Shown piece after piece: positions 24,216-35,165 of a stretch of 64,000 nt of DNA. The stretch is taken from NCBI RefSeq assembly GCF_000002235.5, contig NW_022145597.1:28350423-28414422 (forward strand). Direction: 5' to 3'. Under the pieces are notes generated by a model. The model worked only from the letters and a program-made list of their open reading frames with translations, was not told the origin of the DNA and searched no databases. Origin of the DNA: Strongylocentrotus purpuratus (Eukaryota; Echinodermata; Echinoidea; Camarodonta; Strongylocentrotidae). The position numbers and the translations under genes are program-made. Position 1 is the stretch's first letter. Each line of letters starts with the position of its first letter.

Positions 24216-24477
24216 ATTAATGAACAGTACACATTTAATGATTGGTCAGCCACAAGAGCACTGCACTGTCTTTCTATGGAGGTGAAAGATGCACCATGTA
24301 TTTTGTTCCCTAGTAATTTTAGCATTTCGCTATTTAAGTATAATCGCTGAATTTCTTCCCTTAACCCCCCCCCCATCAGATATGGTTTCACATTAAAAAA
24401 GATTTCCCCTATAACCCTCATTGACCTTTTTCTCTTAGGCATGTATGCTTTTCTCTATATATCCTCTAAACTTCCCC

Positions 24478-24811
24478 CTCTTTCTCTTTCTTACAATCTC
24501 TCTCTCCATCTTACAATCTCCCTCTCTCTCTCTCTCTCTTTCTTTCTTTCTCTCCTCTCTCTCTCTTTCTCTCTTCTCTCTCTCTCTCTCCCCCTCTCTC
24601 TCTCTCTCTCTCTCTCCCTCTATCTTGCTCTCTTTCCATCTCTGTCTGTTTGTCTCTTTCCCTCCTTATATTCATCCATCCTTCTCCCCTCTTTTGCCCT
24701 CTTCCCCTCCCCTCTCTGATGTATTCTCTTTCCTTTTCTCTGTCTCCCTCTCTGTGTGTCTGTCTATCTGGTTTTCTCCCTCTTTCTCTCTCGACCTCTT
24801 CCCCCCACCCC

Positions 24812-24860
<49 letters not shown>
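24478..24860 (+). repeat. (CT)n-rich tract
   Basis: CT runs at about 24520-24620 and 24812-24857, the latter a nearly pure 46-base run. They explain the long Ser/Leu and Arg/Glu frames here. Confidence 0.95.
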
Positions 24861-24861
<1 letters not shown>

Positions 24862-25047
24862 CCTGATTACCCCATGTCGATGAGAAGGCCACCTTTGATC
24901 TTTTGGGGATAGTTTAAAGGTCAATTTATACTCATCCCCAACCACCGGTCTATATTCAGGGCGCACTACGATGCTCTCCTAGGATAGAGATACCTGAATA
25001 TTGAATGAATGTGATTAAGGACCGATTAGAGACACTATGGATGCAGT

Positions 25048-25124
25048 CTATATTGCCTGTCTGGAGTCACAAGGGTGTTAACTCACATCCTTTAAACAGA
25101 GCTAACATCCTTCTGGCTCTGAAC

Positions 25125-25130
<6 letters not shown>
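25048..25130. repeat. Hairpin-family copy 4
   Basis: TATATTGCCTGTCTGGAGTC, ACAAGGGTGTTAACTCACAT and GAGCTAACATCCTTCTGGCTC-type right arm, then GAACAGATATATAT. The right outer flank merges into a (TA)n run at 25127-25156. Confidence 0.8.
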
Positions 25131-25159
<29 letters not shown>

Positions 25160-25167
25160 GTTCGTCG

Positions 25168-25616
25168 GGGTGTATATACCCGGTGGGATCACTCCCCTGC
25201 AAAGAGTGACACGTATGACCGTTACCACCAATGCATATAACCCCCTTTTGCGGTCAATTTCAAGGACATTTTGTGAAATTTAAACCCCTTTTTTACGTCA
25301 AAACAAGGACAAAATCGTACTTTGGAATACCCCTATTTATAAGATTGTAAGGACACTTTTGCAAATTTACCCCTATTTTACCATATTTCAAGGACAAGAC
25401 TCGGCTCCGAGAATTTTTCTTCCCGGTTTTCTCTTTTCCCTTTTCCTGACCCCTATTTACCAATTTCGGGGACACCTGCACGTGCACCCCTATTCTCTTT
25501 AATTCGAGGAATATTTTGTCCGCGGACATTGCTTGAAATTGACCCCTTTTTCCGCGATTTTGGTAACGGTCATGCGGTCCGGAAGTCACATTGAGTGACC
25601 CCACTGGGTGTATATA
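25168..25616. mobile_element. TIR element carrying a ~48-bp internal repeat array
   Basis: GGGTGTATATACCCGGTGGG and ATCACTC at the left match the reverse complement of GAGTGACCCCACTGGGTGTATATA at the right. Inside, a motif like ACCCCTATTTnnCAATTTCAAGGACA recurs about seven times (starting near 25238, 25284, 25332, 25367, 25450, 25486, 25540). The minus strand stays open across most of it (frame 25293-25697, 134 codons) and reads as diverged repeats around a G(V/Q)xxQ...NRG pattern. No known protein family recognised; the frame may be only a by-product of the repeat. Confidence 0.65.
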
Positions 25617-26422
25617 TTGTACTTGATCAAAATACACTGATAAAGAATTTACCAGTTTTTTTTTAATGAAAATTCTAAATGCATGTACTAAATACATGCA
25701 TGTATTATCGTCAAATTTGTATGTTCAGATCTAAGGAAGATTCATGCATATAGTGCTAATTTATCTGTGAATATCTTGTTGGTGAAACCAAAATAAATTG
25801 TTACCACAATGTACTGCTAAAATTCTCACAGTGTTACAACAATGCTCTATACTACTTCTACTGTGACCACCACCATCACTACTCCTCCTCTTTCTCCTCC
25901 TCTTCATCCTCAACTGGTAATGCTATTGATACCACCGATACAAGCAATAAATAGTCCTCGGACCAAAACCAGTATTACGATAGCTCGTTAATATTCTTCA
26001 CATCCTTAAAAAATTTCTACCTCAATTTAGAAACTGGTGAATATTCTAATGAATTCTTCGAACCCCAACCCACTCAATACCGTGCCCACATGCAGAATGA
26101 ACCACTTTGTGTGGGATATATATTAATTTTTTATGACATCATTATAACTTGAATCATTGACATTTGCAGCTCATTATTACTTTCTCAGGATAATAAACAA
26201 GTATGGTGGTCATAAAAGGTCTGAGCCTTGAGTTAATGAAAATAAATGATATCTCGGAATAAGTTGCTTTCAGTTAAAGGGATTGAGTAACTTTGTCTCA
26301 GATTCTGAAACAAAATCCTGGATTCAGCTCATGCTTCAATGATAATTATTAACCTTTAGGTTAATTAATCAGGAACCCCATGACTTTTACAAGCCGATCG
26401 CCTGTCTGACTATCAAGATATC
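25617..26422. other. Non-coding, no feature seen
   Basis: AT-rich DNA with a CTCCTC patch near 25880. No gene supported. Confidence 0.4.
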
Positions 26423-27360
26423 TACACTGTTGGTCATAATGGTGGAATAATTATTTTTACCCTACTTTATGGAAGGATTTTTAAAAATTATTTATTTCTA
26501 ATAGATCTAGATAATGGCATACATTCTCAGATTTTATTGAATATTAATTTGCGAATGTTTGTTTTGGGTGACTGCTAAATCATATGTGTGCTACTATGCT
26601 AATCAGCTAGGGAACCTACGTCCTTAAATCATGATTGACAGTAATGAGGATTAATGCCTCAAAAAAGGGCACTAATATAGCTGATCGACACGATTTTTAT
26701 CCTGGGGCCTCACAGTAACGAGGCCATTGCTTAGCCCCTAAATCATGTCTGTACGCAGTTTTTGCTAGGGTACGCGGCCCCTTCCACAAATCCCCCAAAA
26801 CGAAGAAAATGCAATAAATTGTCAAAAATTCATTGTATTTTCCCCCGGCCCCCAACAGGAAAAATTCCTCTGTGTGGCCATGCCTTGAACCATAATGCAA
26901 TGCCCTACAGAGGAATTTTTCCTGTTGGGGGCCGGGGGGGAATGCAATGGATTTTTGAAAATTAATTGCATTTTCTTCGTTTTGGGGGATTTGTGGAAGG
27001 GGCCGCGTACCCTAGCAAACACTGTGTACAGTCATGATTCAGGGGCTAAGCAATGGCCTCGTTACTGTGAGGCCCCAGGATAAAAAATCGTGTCGATCGG
27101 CTATATATTAGTGCCCTTTTGTGACGAATTAATCCTCATTACTGTCAATTATGATTTAAGGACGTAGGTTCCCTAGCTGATTAGCATAGTAGCACACATA
27201 TGATTTAGCAGTCACGCAAAACAAACACTCGCAAATTAATATTCAATAAAATCTGAGAATGTATGCCATTATCTAGATCTATTCGAAATAACTAATTTTT
27301 TTAAATCCTTCCCTAAACTGGGGTAAAAATAAATATTCCACCATTATGACCAAGAGTGTA
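26423..27360. mobile_element. Long foldback (Tc1/mariner-type ends), ~450-bp arms
   Basis: The left arm 26423-26873 and right arm 26907-27360 are near-perfect reverse complements around a 33-base loop. Arm ends read TACACTGTTGGTCATAATGG and, reverse-complemented, TACACTCTTGGTCATAATGG. The TA at each border fits a TA target, as used by Tc1/mariner elements. Arm features are mirrored throughout: CCTGGGGCCTCACAGTAACG, GGGTACGCGGCCCCTTCCAC and CCCGGCCCCCAACAGGAAAA each recur inverted. Arms differ by a few percent only. No transposase frame; the three or four ~65-codon frames are mirror images of one another. Confidence 0.9.
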
Positions 27361-27452
27361 TGATTGGAAAATTGAAATCAAATTTTGCGCTTTCCTAATG
27401 GTTTTCATAACCCTACAGTCTATCGGGGAAAACGAGTATGGTAAAACCGGTC

Positions 27453-27588
27453 ACTGATAATAAGAAATATGAGTGATTTAAATCAACATTTGATGCCTTT
27501 TAAAATAACTTTTACTAACGGCTTTCCATGATAATTAAGTCTAACTTAGAGATAAGTTCAACTTAGGATTTTTGTAAAACACCCCCTA
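27453..27588 (+). mobile_element. Foldback MITE, family B, 5'-truncated copy
   Basis: AATCAACATTTGATGCCTTT, ACGGCTTTCCATGATAATTA, AGAGATAAGTTCAACTTAGG and TTTTTGTAAAACACCCCCT follow the right half of 22741-23054. The left inverted end is absent. Confidence 0.75.
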
Positions 27589-27714
27589 GAGCACTAATCT
27601 TTGGTAGATATGAACGTAGACTTTAACCTCATAAATCTAATCCATCTTAGCTTAAACATTTTCTTTCCCAGACATCATGATCAAATAGATTATAGTTAGT
27701 TCAGCTCTGATGAG

Positions 27715-28098
27715 CTTCTGAGAGCGAGAAGGGCATTAACTCTGAAATGAGGGATGTGGTCTAAGGCCTGTCTGCCTCTGAGCAGACGATATACCTGCTC
27801 CTTGCGCACCTCAAGCAATCTAAACATTCATCACTCACTAGAGGCATTTGATTTAGGATACATAGCAGATCTGTCAAAGTCTTAGTACTGATCTACTGGA
27901 AACGAGCTGTTGAGAGCTACAAGGGTGTTAACCCGGTAAGAAATGATATGAGTTAATGCCTTTCTGCCTCTGAGCAGACGATATACCTGCTCCTGGCGCA
28001 CCTCAAGTAATCTAAACATTCATCACTCCCTAGAGGCATTTGATTTAGGATATATAGCATATCTGTCACACTTTTAGTGGTGATCTTTTGGATATATC
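27715..28098 (+). repeat. 192-bp tandem duplication containing two hairpin-family copies
   Basis: CTGCCTCTGAGCAGACGATA begins at 27772 and again at 27964; the following ~130 bases (CACCTCAAG, AATCTAAACATTCATCACTC, AGAGGCATTTGATTTAGGAT) differ at only about ten positions. Each unit starts with a diverged hairpin-family arm (GAGAGCGAGAAGGGCATTAA at 27719; GAGAGCTACAAGGGTGTTAA at 27912). A relatively recent duplication. Confidence 0.85.
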
Positions 28099-28168
28099 AC
28101 GGTTTGTGTTCCTCTTTCCTTCTTTAATAGTAGGTGGGCTTCTTCTGATTTGTGTTGGAGCAAGTAGT

Positions 28169-28250
28169 AACCGTCTTTATGGAGCCAGGAGGGCGTTAAC
28201 TCATATACTTTAACACAGAGTTAACGCCCTTCTGGCAATGAACATACGAT
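28169..28250. repeat. Hairpin-family copy, well preserved
   Basis: GGAGCCAGGAGGGCGTTAAC, TCATATACTTTAACACAGAG and TTAACGCCCTTCTGGC form an almost perfect stem. The outer right flank AACATACGATTT is the usual AACAGACAATA region, changed. Confidence 0.85.
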
Positions 28251-28849
28251 TTGACTGCTCGATGTTGTTTTTACTAGCGTGGGGTAGATTCAAGTGCCGT
28301 TTACATTAGGCCTGCATTAAAGCTATCTAGACAGCTAATCACTCATGTGTTTGGTACATGCTAAAGGTCAGACAGACACGGCGATAAAGTATCCCGCTGC
28401 GGAAGTGCACGTATGATTTGAGGCAGACAATGTCGGCGCTGGTCGAGCACGCTCATTCACGCAGCTATGGTAGAGAGCGGGGGAACAGGATGCTGTAGGA
28501 GTAGTCGAGAGGGTAATTTATAATGTTTGTCTGATGGAATGGTGCGTGTAAACGGCAGACTAAACAAATTTGGACTGGATTTAGTTAAAGATTGAGAGTC
28601 GTGCTAAGGGAGGTGGAGAGATGCAGGGAGAAATGGAGAGAGAGAGAGGAGGAAGATAGAGGAAGAGATATAGGATAAGAGAGTTAGATGAAGGGAGAGA
28701 GAGAGAGAAAGAGAGAGAGAGAGAAGGAAGGAGAAATGGTAATAGCTGTGTAGAGAGAGGAAATCGCATTTACATTAGAAGGAATAGAGAACTAATCAAA
28801 GTAATGTTTTATGGAAAACAAAATGAGTGTTTTCAAATGGTGTTGACCT
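28251..28849 (+). other. Non-coding with a (GA)n patch at 28612-28740
   Basis: 28370-28520 is balanced in composition and repeat-free (AGTGCACGTATGATTTGAGG). The GA patch follows. No exon supported. Confidence 0.4.
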
Positions 28850-29870
28850 TTGACCCCTATATTAACTGAAACCATTTTAGGATCTCTCATATATTATAAC
28901 CAATTAGCTATTTTGCTGCTTGTAGTTGACAATGCTTTCAACCATATTGTTTTTTGATGTACCCCTAATTTTTGGTAAAATCAAATTACAACCAGGCGCA
29001 AATTATGTACAGTAAATCCTTCTATAAACAAACTAAAATTTTCTTTTCTATTACTGTTAATTATTATTCCTAGAACTTGAGCTTTAAACATTGAGTTTTA
29101 CTGCTTATAGTTGACAATTCTTTGAACCAACCTCCTTTTAATTTTCATGAAATTTTTTATAAGCTTATATTGGCTGAAAAACCCTGATTTTCCAGCCCTG
29201 CTTTAATACTTTGAGTTATAAAACTTTCTTATTCCTGTTATATACTAGAAGATTACTCCTTATAGTTTACCGTTGATTCTCAGGCTAAAACCTCTTTCAA
29301 AACATGTTAAACCGTACTATCCAGGCCTGCTGCTGATCTAGTTTGGTCATAACCTGAGTTATGAAACCTTCTAATTCCTGTTAAATGCTTGAAGATTACT
29401 GCGTGTATGCTTTGAACTACATAGCTTCAGATCTATCCTGAAATTTGTAAAAACCTGATGGAGTCTGTTCATAACCTGATTCTAATGAGGTTTATATCCT
29501 CTATAAAAATATCAAACCATATTTTCCAGGCCTGCTGAGTAAAGCCCAAGCTATTGAGGCTCCTAATCCCCTGAAGATTATTGCTTGTAGTCGATGGTGC
29601 TTTGATCCATTTTAACCCGTTGACTCCTGAGTTATCTAATTCCCATAGGCTTAACACAGGGACCACCAGGTTCCAGTAAGCAACGGATTAAGTTTTGTAA
29701 TTAGGTTATAACCCATGTACTAACATATTAAACTGTATTTTCCTGTCCTCCTGTTTTAATCTTTGAGCTATCAAGCCTCCTCCTTCACTTTTGTTTTACT
29801 GCTTGTCGTTGACGATGTTTTGAACCACTATCGCTTCAGATATAATTCACCAAGAAGGCATGGTGCATCT
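28850..29870 (+). repeat. Decayed tandem array, ~145-220-bp units, about six copies
   Basis: The phrase ACTGCTTGTAGTTGACAATG and variants recurs near 28915, 29098, 29252, 29397, 29579 and 29797. Other phrases repeat in order between them: TTTTCCAGGCCTGCTG, CTTTGAGTTATAAAACCTTC and ATTCCTGTTAAATGCTTGAAG. Units are highly diverged and of uneven length, so the array is old. It ends about 290 bases before the 30157 exon. Confidence 0.7.
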
Positions 29871-30156
29871 CAAGCAATAGATATCAAGTGCCTCCATCGC
29901 ATTCTCCCATAAATCATTCATTCCAAACGGAATAAAGAAGGTCATAGCATAAGACAGAAGATGTCTAAAGACTATTTCCTTCTAGACTGGGCGTGACACT
30001 AGAGATGCACTGCCGTAGATGCTCGCAGACACGCTGGCGCCAGCGTCGAGTGAGTACCGCTAATTACTGCCATGTTGACTGAATTTTCCACTCATGTTTT
30101 AGTCCGTTGCCATAGAATACTCATGATTTTTTCTCCTTTTCTTTTTCTCTTTACAG

Positions 30157-30195
30157 GCCGTGGATCCAGCCCTTACGAGGACATTACTACCAGAG
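30157..30195 (+). CDS. Short internal exon, probably of the same gene as the IQ exon
   Basis: A 39-base segment has a textbook acceptor (long TTCTCC/TTTTCTCTTTACAG pyrimidine tract) and a consensus donor (GAG/GTGAGT). It is 13 codons long and reads AVDPALTRTLLPE in the frame that joins the IQ exon at 57322 in phase. The other two frames are open within the exon, but joined directly to the IQ exon each meets a stop soon after the junction. If the exons are adjacent, the intron is about 27.1 kb; skipped exons between them cannot be excluded. The peptide carries no recognisable domain. A decayed tandem repeat array ends about 290 bases upstream. Splice-site quality is the main evidence; expression is untested. 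Confidence 0.65.
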
Positions 30196-31456
30196 GTGAG
30201 TTTAATAGGGGAATATGGCTGTAATCATAAAATCCTTTAAAGGTATTCTTATAGTTCTTGCCATGAAGCTGGATTTCTCAAAGTATTGTCTAAAAGTCTT
30301 TATAGTTTTATTATGCATTTATCATAAATTTTCATCATGCAGTGAATGGGTTGCTTAGACTGACAAAATGTTAATATATAAACATAAAAAGGAATTAATA
30401 CAAATTACTTATGTAACATATAACAAAAAATATTCTGGATTTGATACACTTGAAAATACTAACACAGATATGGACCTATGGGACCATATAGACTTTTGAT
30501 GGACCCTATTTTATTACCTTGCCTTCCACTACTTTGGGCTAATAAACAAATATTGACATATATCACTTCTTTGTCGTCTTTGAAATTAAGTCTAAATATT
30601 GTTTTATTTTATAAGCATTTTCTTTTTGTGTTTGACAAAAACTTTAGACTGTCTTTTAAATTCCACTTTGATTTGAAATGCGCAGGTTGTGTAGTTTTAA
30701 TAAGTGATCTCAAAGAGTACATTATGAGTCATTGTACTTCAGATGTTTGCAAATATCAGAGAAATCATTGTAGAGTAGTTTTAAACCATATACATGTATT
30801 CAAGAGAGCAATGTAAAAAAACATGAACTTGTATATTCCTTGCCGAAATGGTATAGAGTCAGCATTTTTTGCTTGTCGATTGCTATATTTACCATGGATG
30901 TCATGTTCATAGATACAGTGGCGTAGCCATGGGGGCACAGGAGAATAGGGGGGGGGGGGCAGGGGGACTTGTTCTCAAATCAAATGGCAAAAGAAAAGAA
31001 AAATCAATTTGCATTTTATTTACCGACTGCCCCTGCCTCCCCCCCCCCCCCATGATGTTTCAAAAAAGATAACTGAATATATAAAGTACATGTGGTGGAA
31101 TTTGACTTATTTGATGATAAACCCTGCAGCTGGTCGTTAACAACTAAACCAAGATTTGTACATATATACGGCAAGTTGTGGTATCGCATATCAAGACCAT
31201 GTTACTCGCTATAATATCCTTGCCTGTGGCGGGAAAGGTTTCGACTGCACCACGCTTTTAAACCTTAAACCGGGAACGTTCTTTGCCAGAATTTCACTCG
31301 TCATTGGATACTATAGGCTCTCCTCTTTTGTTGCTTGAAATTACCAAGAAGATTTGGTAAGGTGTTAGAATTGAGAGCGCATTTTACGAGCCGTGCTTTA
31401 ATTGCGCCAGACTGTCAGATGTTTGACCCGATGCACTGCATGTAGGATCACTTGCA
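30196..31456. other. Intronic DNA with G- and C-runs, no gene seen
   Basis: A G-run at about 30949 and a C-run at about 31039 could pair across roughly 80 bases. The 112-codon frame 30478-30816 is hydrophobic AT-rich translation without recognisable domain. Confidence 0.4.
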
Positions 31457-31606
31457 GGGCCCTGTTTGATCACACTTGTTATCAATAACAAGTTACAAGC
31501 TACTGTTATAAGCTACTGAAATCATGGCATCTGATTGGCTGAGGGGCAAATTTGTCATAGAAATTTAGCAGTTGTTATAGATAACAAGTTTTATGAAACA
31601 GGCCCC
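31457..31606 (+). mobile_element. Foldback MITE, family A-related copy 3
   Basis: GGGCCCTGTTTGATCACACT and TTGTTATCAATAACAAG at the left face GATAACAAGTTTTATGAAAC and AGGCCCC at the right. The centre GTTATAAGCTACTGAAATCA and TCTGATTGGCTGAG matches the copies at 1981 and 2890. Confidence 0.7.
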
Positions 31607-31767
31607 ATAAACCATTCTCTCGCAAAATCATGCATCTTTTATTTTTGTAAAGGTTGTTGAATTTTATGAAAGGTATTTCCCCAGCTGTTTTGAGATGAGT
31701 TATCAAATAGCCAGCAATGAATTAATAGAATTTGATTGCATTTTTTACACCTTTGAATACACTCATG

Positions 31768-31945
31768 TTAAAGCCCCACTGTCCTACTTGTAGCTACTTG
31801 CTCCCTCTATATAGAAAACTTCCCCAATCGGTGCCTGTTGGTCCCCCATGATCCTCTGTTTCTTATGTTAGTTGAGAGCTGAGTTAATGAGATAGCCACC
31901 TGTCAGTGACCTCGCTGTGTGGTCTAATCCCTCCTGGCCCAGTAG
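31768..31945 (+). repeat. ~180-bp interspersed repeat, copy 3
   Basis: AAAGCCCCACTGTCCTACTT, GCTCCCTCTATATAGAAAAC, GAGAGCTGAGTTAATGAGAT and GTCTAATCCCTCCTGGC match copy 2 at 17435 closely. Confidence 0.8.
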
Positions 31946-33960
31946 TATTGACAGTCTTTAAAATGGATATTTGAGTTCAATTCACTTTTCATTTTAAGAA
32001 ATAGATAGATATGGCATTACATTTTTAAATGCTTTTTTTACTGACAATCTGAAAGGGGTATGTTACATTGTCAGGTGCATTTCGGGTCAAAAATTGCTAG
32101 ATTTCACAATTAGTTGGCACATTTTTCATTATCTGTCTATTTAAGGTATCCCAGATTGTGGTTTTGTTGTTGGGTGTAGGCATGCGACCCAGAGGATATC
32201 TTTGAATACCAAACATTTTCACCCTTCTCATTATTTAATACAAGTCCTTTCGATTTCCCATAAAATCAAAAAATTTTGTTCTAAAGCTAGACATGTTTTC
32301 TCAGCTGACGGATACATAAAGATCGATAGCCCAAAGTATATTGCATGCACATGTTCGAGCACGAGTTACCTTCTAATGTCATACTCCCACAATCTTATAT
32401 TCCACCCACTGAACATTCAATAACCCCAGATGCAATCTCTAGGTGTATTATATATCTATTCTTCCTTCCACCAACATGCGTTCTACAGATATCATCTTCT
32501 TCTGCAGCAGAGCACCCTGCAAGTGGGACAAAGAATCTAATGCAGTTTTGAAACTATAAACCCCTAGCTGTCATATTTTGATATCAAGTGATACATTAGG
32601 ATGTTCTTATGTTTCATCCTGCGGCTGATATTCAATACTTGGCATGTGTGACCTGTCTGTTGTCCAGACTTCTTTTATTGGACATTTAGAACTGTCAAAT
32701 TCTGGATAGTCTTTGTTCAGTGTGGCAGTAAGTTTTTATAGGTTAGGTTTCAGTATGATCCTGCATGTTTACAGTGCAACTTCTACAAGTTCCTTCTGGA
32801 AGAGATATTTCCAAATTTTGTTTAACACTAAATCTATCTCAAAAAAATAAAATTGAGGGGCTACTAGTTGGAGAATTAAAAGGCCATTTTATTGGTTTTA
32901 GAGGCAAGATTACTCTGAGTTTGTGTGATATTTATTATAGGTTAGTCAAAGATGGAAGCTCAGCATAGATTAAGTCATAATGATAGCGTGAATCACACTC
33001 TATGGGCTACGTGACCGAAGGTGATGAATTCAGTGGCAGATCCAGGGGTGCAGGAGGCATGTGCCAAACAGCTCTAAAATAAAAGAGGGGTTAAAAATGT
33101 TTTTAAAAATAGGTAAAAAGAAAGAAAGGAGCCAGAGAAAAATAGTGAGAAAAGAAAAGAAAAAAGCATGTACTGATGGCCTTTTTGTGCATGTCAGAGA
33201 ATTTTCAGTCTTCCACTGGAACTCGCTCTTGTGAGAGAAGTAATAGAACAAAAATTCTGGAGTACACTAAGTTGAAGAAAACTAAACTGAAATACTACAC
33301 GTACAATGGAGGTAAAGTCTGTAACCTGGAAAATTCAAACCCCGCATTATGCCATCTACATGTAACTTTCTTCTGTGCTCCCTTTTGCTTCATGTTCCTT
33401 TGAGTGTGACTGTGACTTCATAATTGAAATGTGTGCAATGAAAAGAGTAGGAGTCACTAGTTTTGTTTTCTGTTTTGTGTGTTTGTCTTGTTTTTCAAAT
33501 TTTGTGCTTTGCAAACTTCTTATTTTTCCTCATTTCGCAACACATGCCCTCTTTGAAAGTGACTTCACAATAGCAAGTCATGTGATTAAGTAAGTCATTC
33601 TCTAGATGTCTTGTATTTCACATGAATACGGAATTGATATACCCACTCTATCAAGAATGTCACTCCATAAAATTAGATTCGTGTTTTGTTTCAGGAGAAC
33701 TACCCATCAATAAGAGCGTCCTTTCAGTTTTCCTCGTCATCTTTTCACTTAAAAAGTGACAAAATTCGGTCAGCTCTGAGAGTTTTGCCTTCCCCGTCAA
33801 AGTAAGATGAGATCATGTGATAAGAGAGTCTTGGATCACCTGATACTTTGAGTTGATCATGTGACTTGTGTTCTCAGTGCTTAGTCTTTCTCAGGTTCCC
33901 AGCTGGGGATAGAGCAGCCGAGAGCGAGCGAGCTTGGTATTTTGCTTTGTTTTGTAGCGT
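31946..33960. other. Intronic DNA, no feature seen
   Basis: AT-rich; short frames (32202-32423, 32345-32551, 32765-32968, 33176-33403, 33375-33593 and others) lack domains and splice context. A GATCATGTGA-type motif recurs near 33811 and 33856. Confidence 0.35.
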
Positions 33961-33984
33961 GCGGTTCGCAGGTAAAGTAAAGTG

Positions 33985-33998
33985 TTATTGATTGCCCC

Positions 33999-34032
<34 letters not shown>

Positions 34033-34282
34033 AAGTTAAGAATGATATTTGGAAAGAGTGATAGATGAAAAATGAAAAGATGCGTAGGTTTAAACAGAGA
34101 TGGAGAAATAGATGAATAGAGAAAGAAAGAGAGAGAGAGAGAGAGAGAATATAAAAGGGGGAAAGATGGGAGAGAGAATGAGGGAGAAGGGCAATTTTGC
34201 AATTTGATAAAAGACAGAAAAGTATTAGGCGATTTGTCCTAGAGAGAAATGCAGATAATTAGAATAGGAAAGAACTAGAGAG

Positions 34283-34330
<48 letters not shown>

Positions 34331-34460
34331 CGAGAGGGGGGACGACACACACACACACAAGAAATAGAGAGGAAGTGTTGATAATATTTGTTTAATACAG
34401 AGGACAGAGCCAGAGAGAGAAAGAAAAGAAAGAGAGAGAGAGAGCCAGAGAGATGGGGAG
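33985..34460 (+). repeat. (GA)n-rich tract
   Basis: Pure GA runs at about 34002-34026, 34130-34149 and 34284-34322, plus ACACACAC near 34347. Confidence 0.95.
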
Positions 34461-34780
34461 CAAAAGAGATCAGACTACAGTTGTTTACCATCTGATGTAG
34501 ATTTCATCAACAGACACAGTGGTTGCTTTCACACTAGATAGAGATTTTTAAAGTGTAATAGAATATATGCATTGCATTTGAAACCTGTTTTCATGCAACT
34601 GTGGTGTAAATGCTCCAAATTTTATGTGTATGTAGTGGATAATGTAATATTCAAACTCTAGGTGGGCAATTTATTTGAAAATATTGATTTTAGATCCAGA
34701 ACTTCAACATTTCCTTATTATTTTAGAGTTGTCCATGCTTATAGTAGTGTGTGCATATATATAGTGTAGTAAATGTTTTT
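34461..34780. other. Intronic DNA, no feature seen
   Basis: AT-rich spacer between a GA tract and a CT tract, which could pair with each other in a transcript. Confidence 0.4.
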
Positions 34781-34784
34781 CTTT

Positions 34785-34800
34785 CCCCCTTCTCTGTCTG

Positions 34801-34835
<35 letters not shown>

Positions 34836-35165
34836 TCTTTTTTTCTCTCTCTCTCCCCTCTCTTTCTTTCTCTCTCCCCTCTCTTTCTTTCTCTCTCTTT
34901 CTTTCTCTCTCTCTTCTCTTCTCTCCTCTTTTCTCTCCTCTTTTTCTCTTCTCTCCTCTTTTTCTCTTCTCTCCTCTTTTTCTCTTCTCTCCTCTTTTTC
35001 TCTTCTCTCCTCTTTTCTCTCCCTCTCTCTTCCCCTCTCTCTCTTTCTCCACCTCTCTTTCCTGCTGTTCTCTCTCTTTATCTTTGTATTGCAGTTCTTT
35101 TTTTCTGTCATCCTATCTCCCTTTTTCTATTTCTGTTTCCCATCTCCTCTTTCCCTTCCCCTTTA
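34785..35165 (+). repeat. CT tract with an 18-bp tandem repeat
   Basis: CTCTTCTCTCCTCTTTTT is repeated about five times at roughly 34915-35015 with almost no change. CT, TCTG and CTTTCTTT runs surround it. The long Phe/Ser/Leu and Arg/Glu/Lys frames derive from it. Confidence 0.9.

Noticed and set aside
24149-24442. 97-codon minus-strand frame over the LINE-like 3' end
   Set aside because: It reads antisense through a probable retroposon tail and its (AAATG)n repeat, so coding is unlikely.
26697-27083. Four ~65-codon frames with shared peptides
   Set aside because: They are mirror images generated by the two arms of the foldback element.
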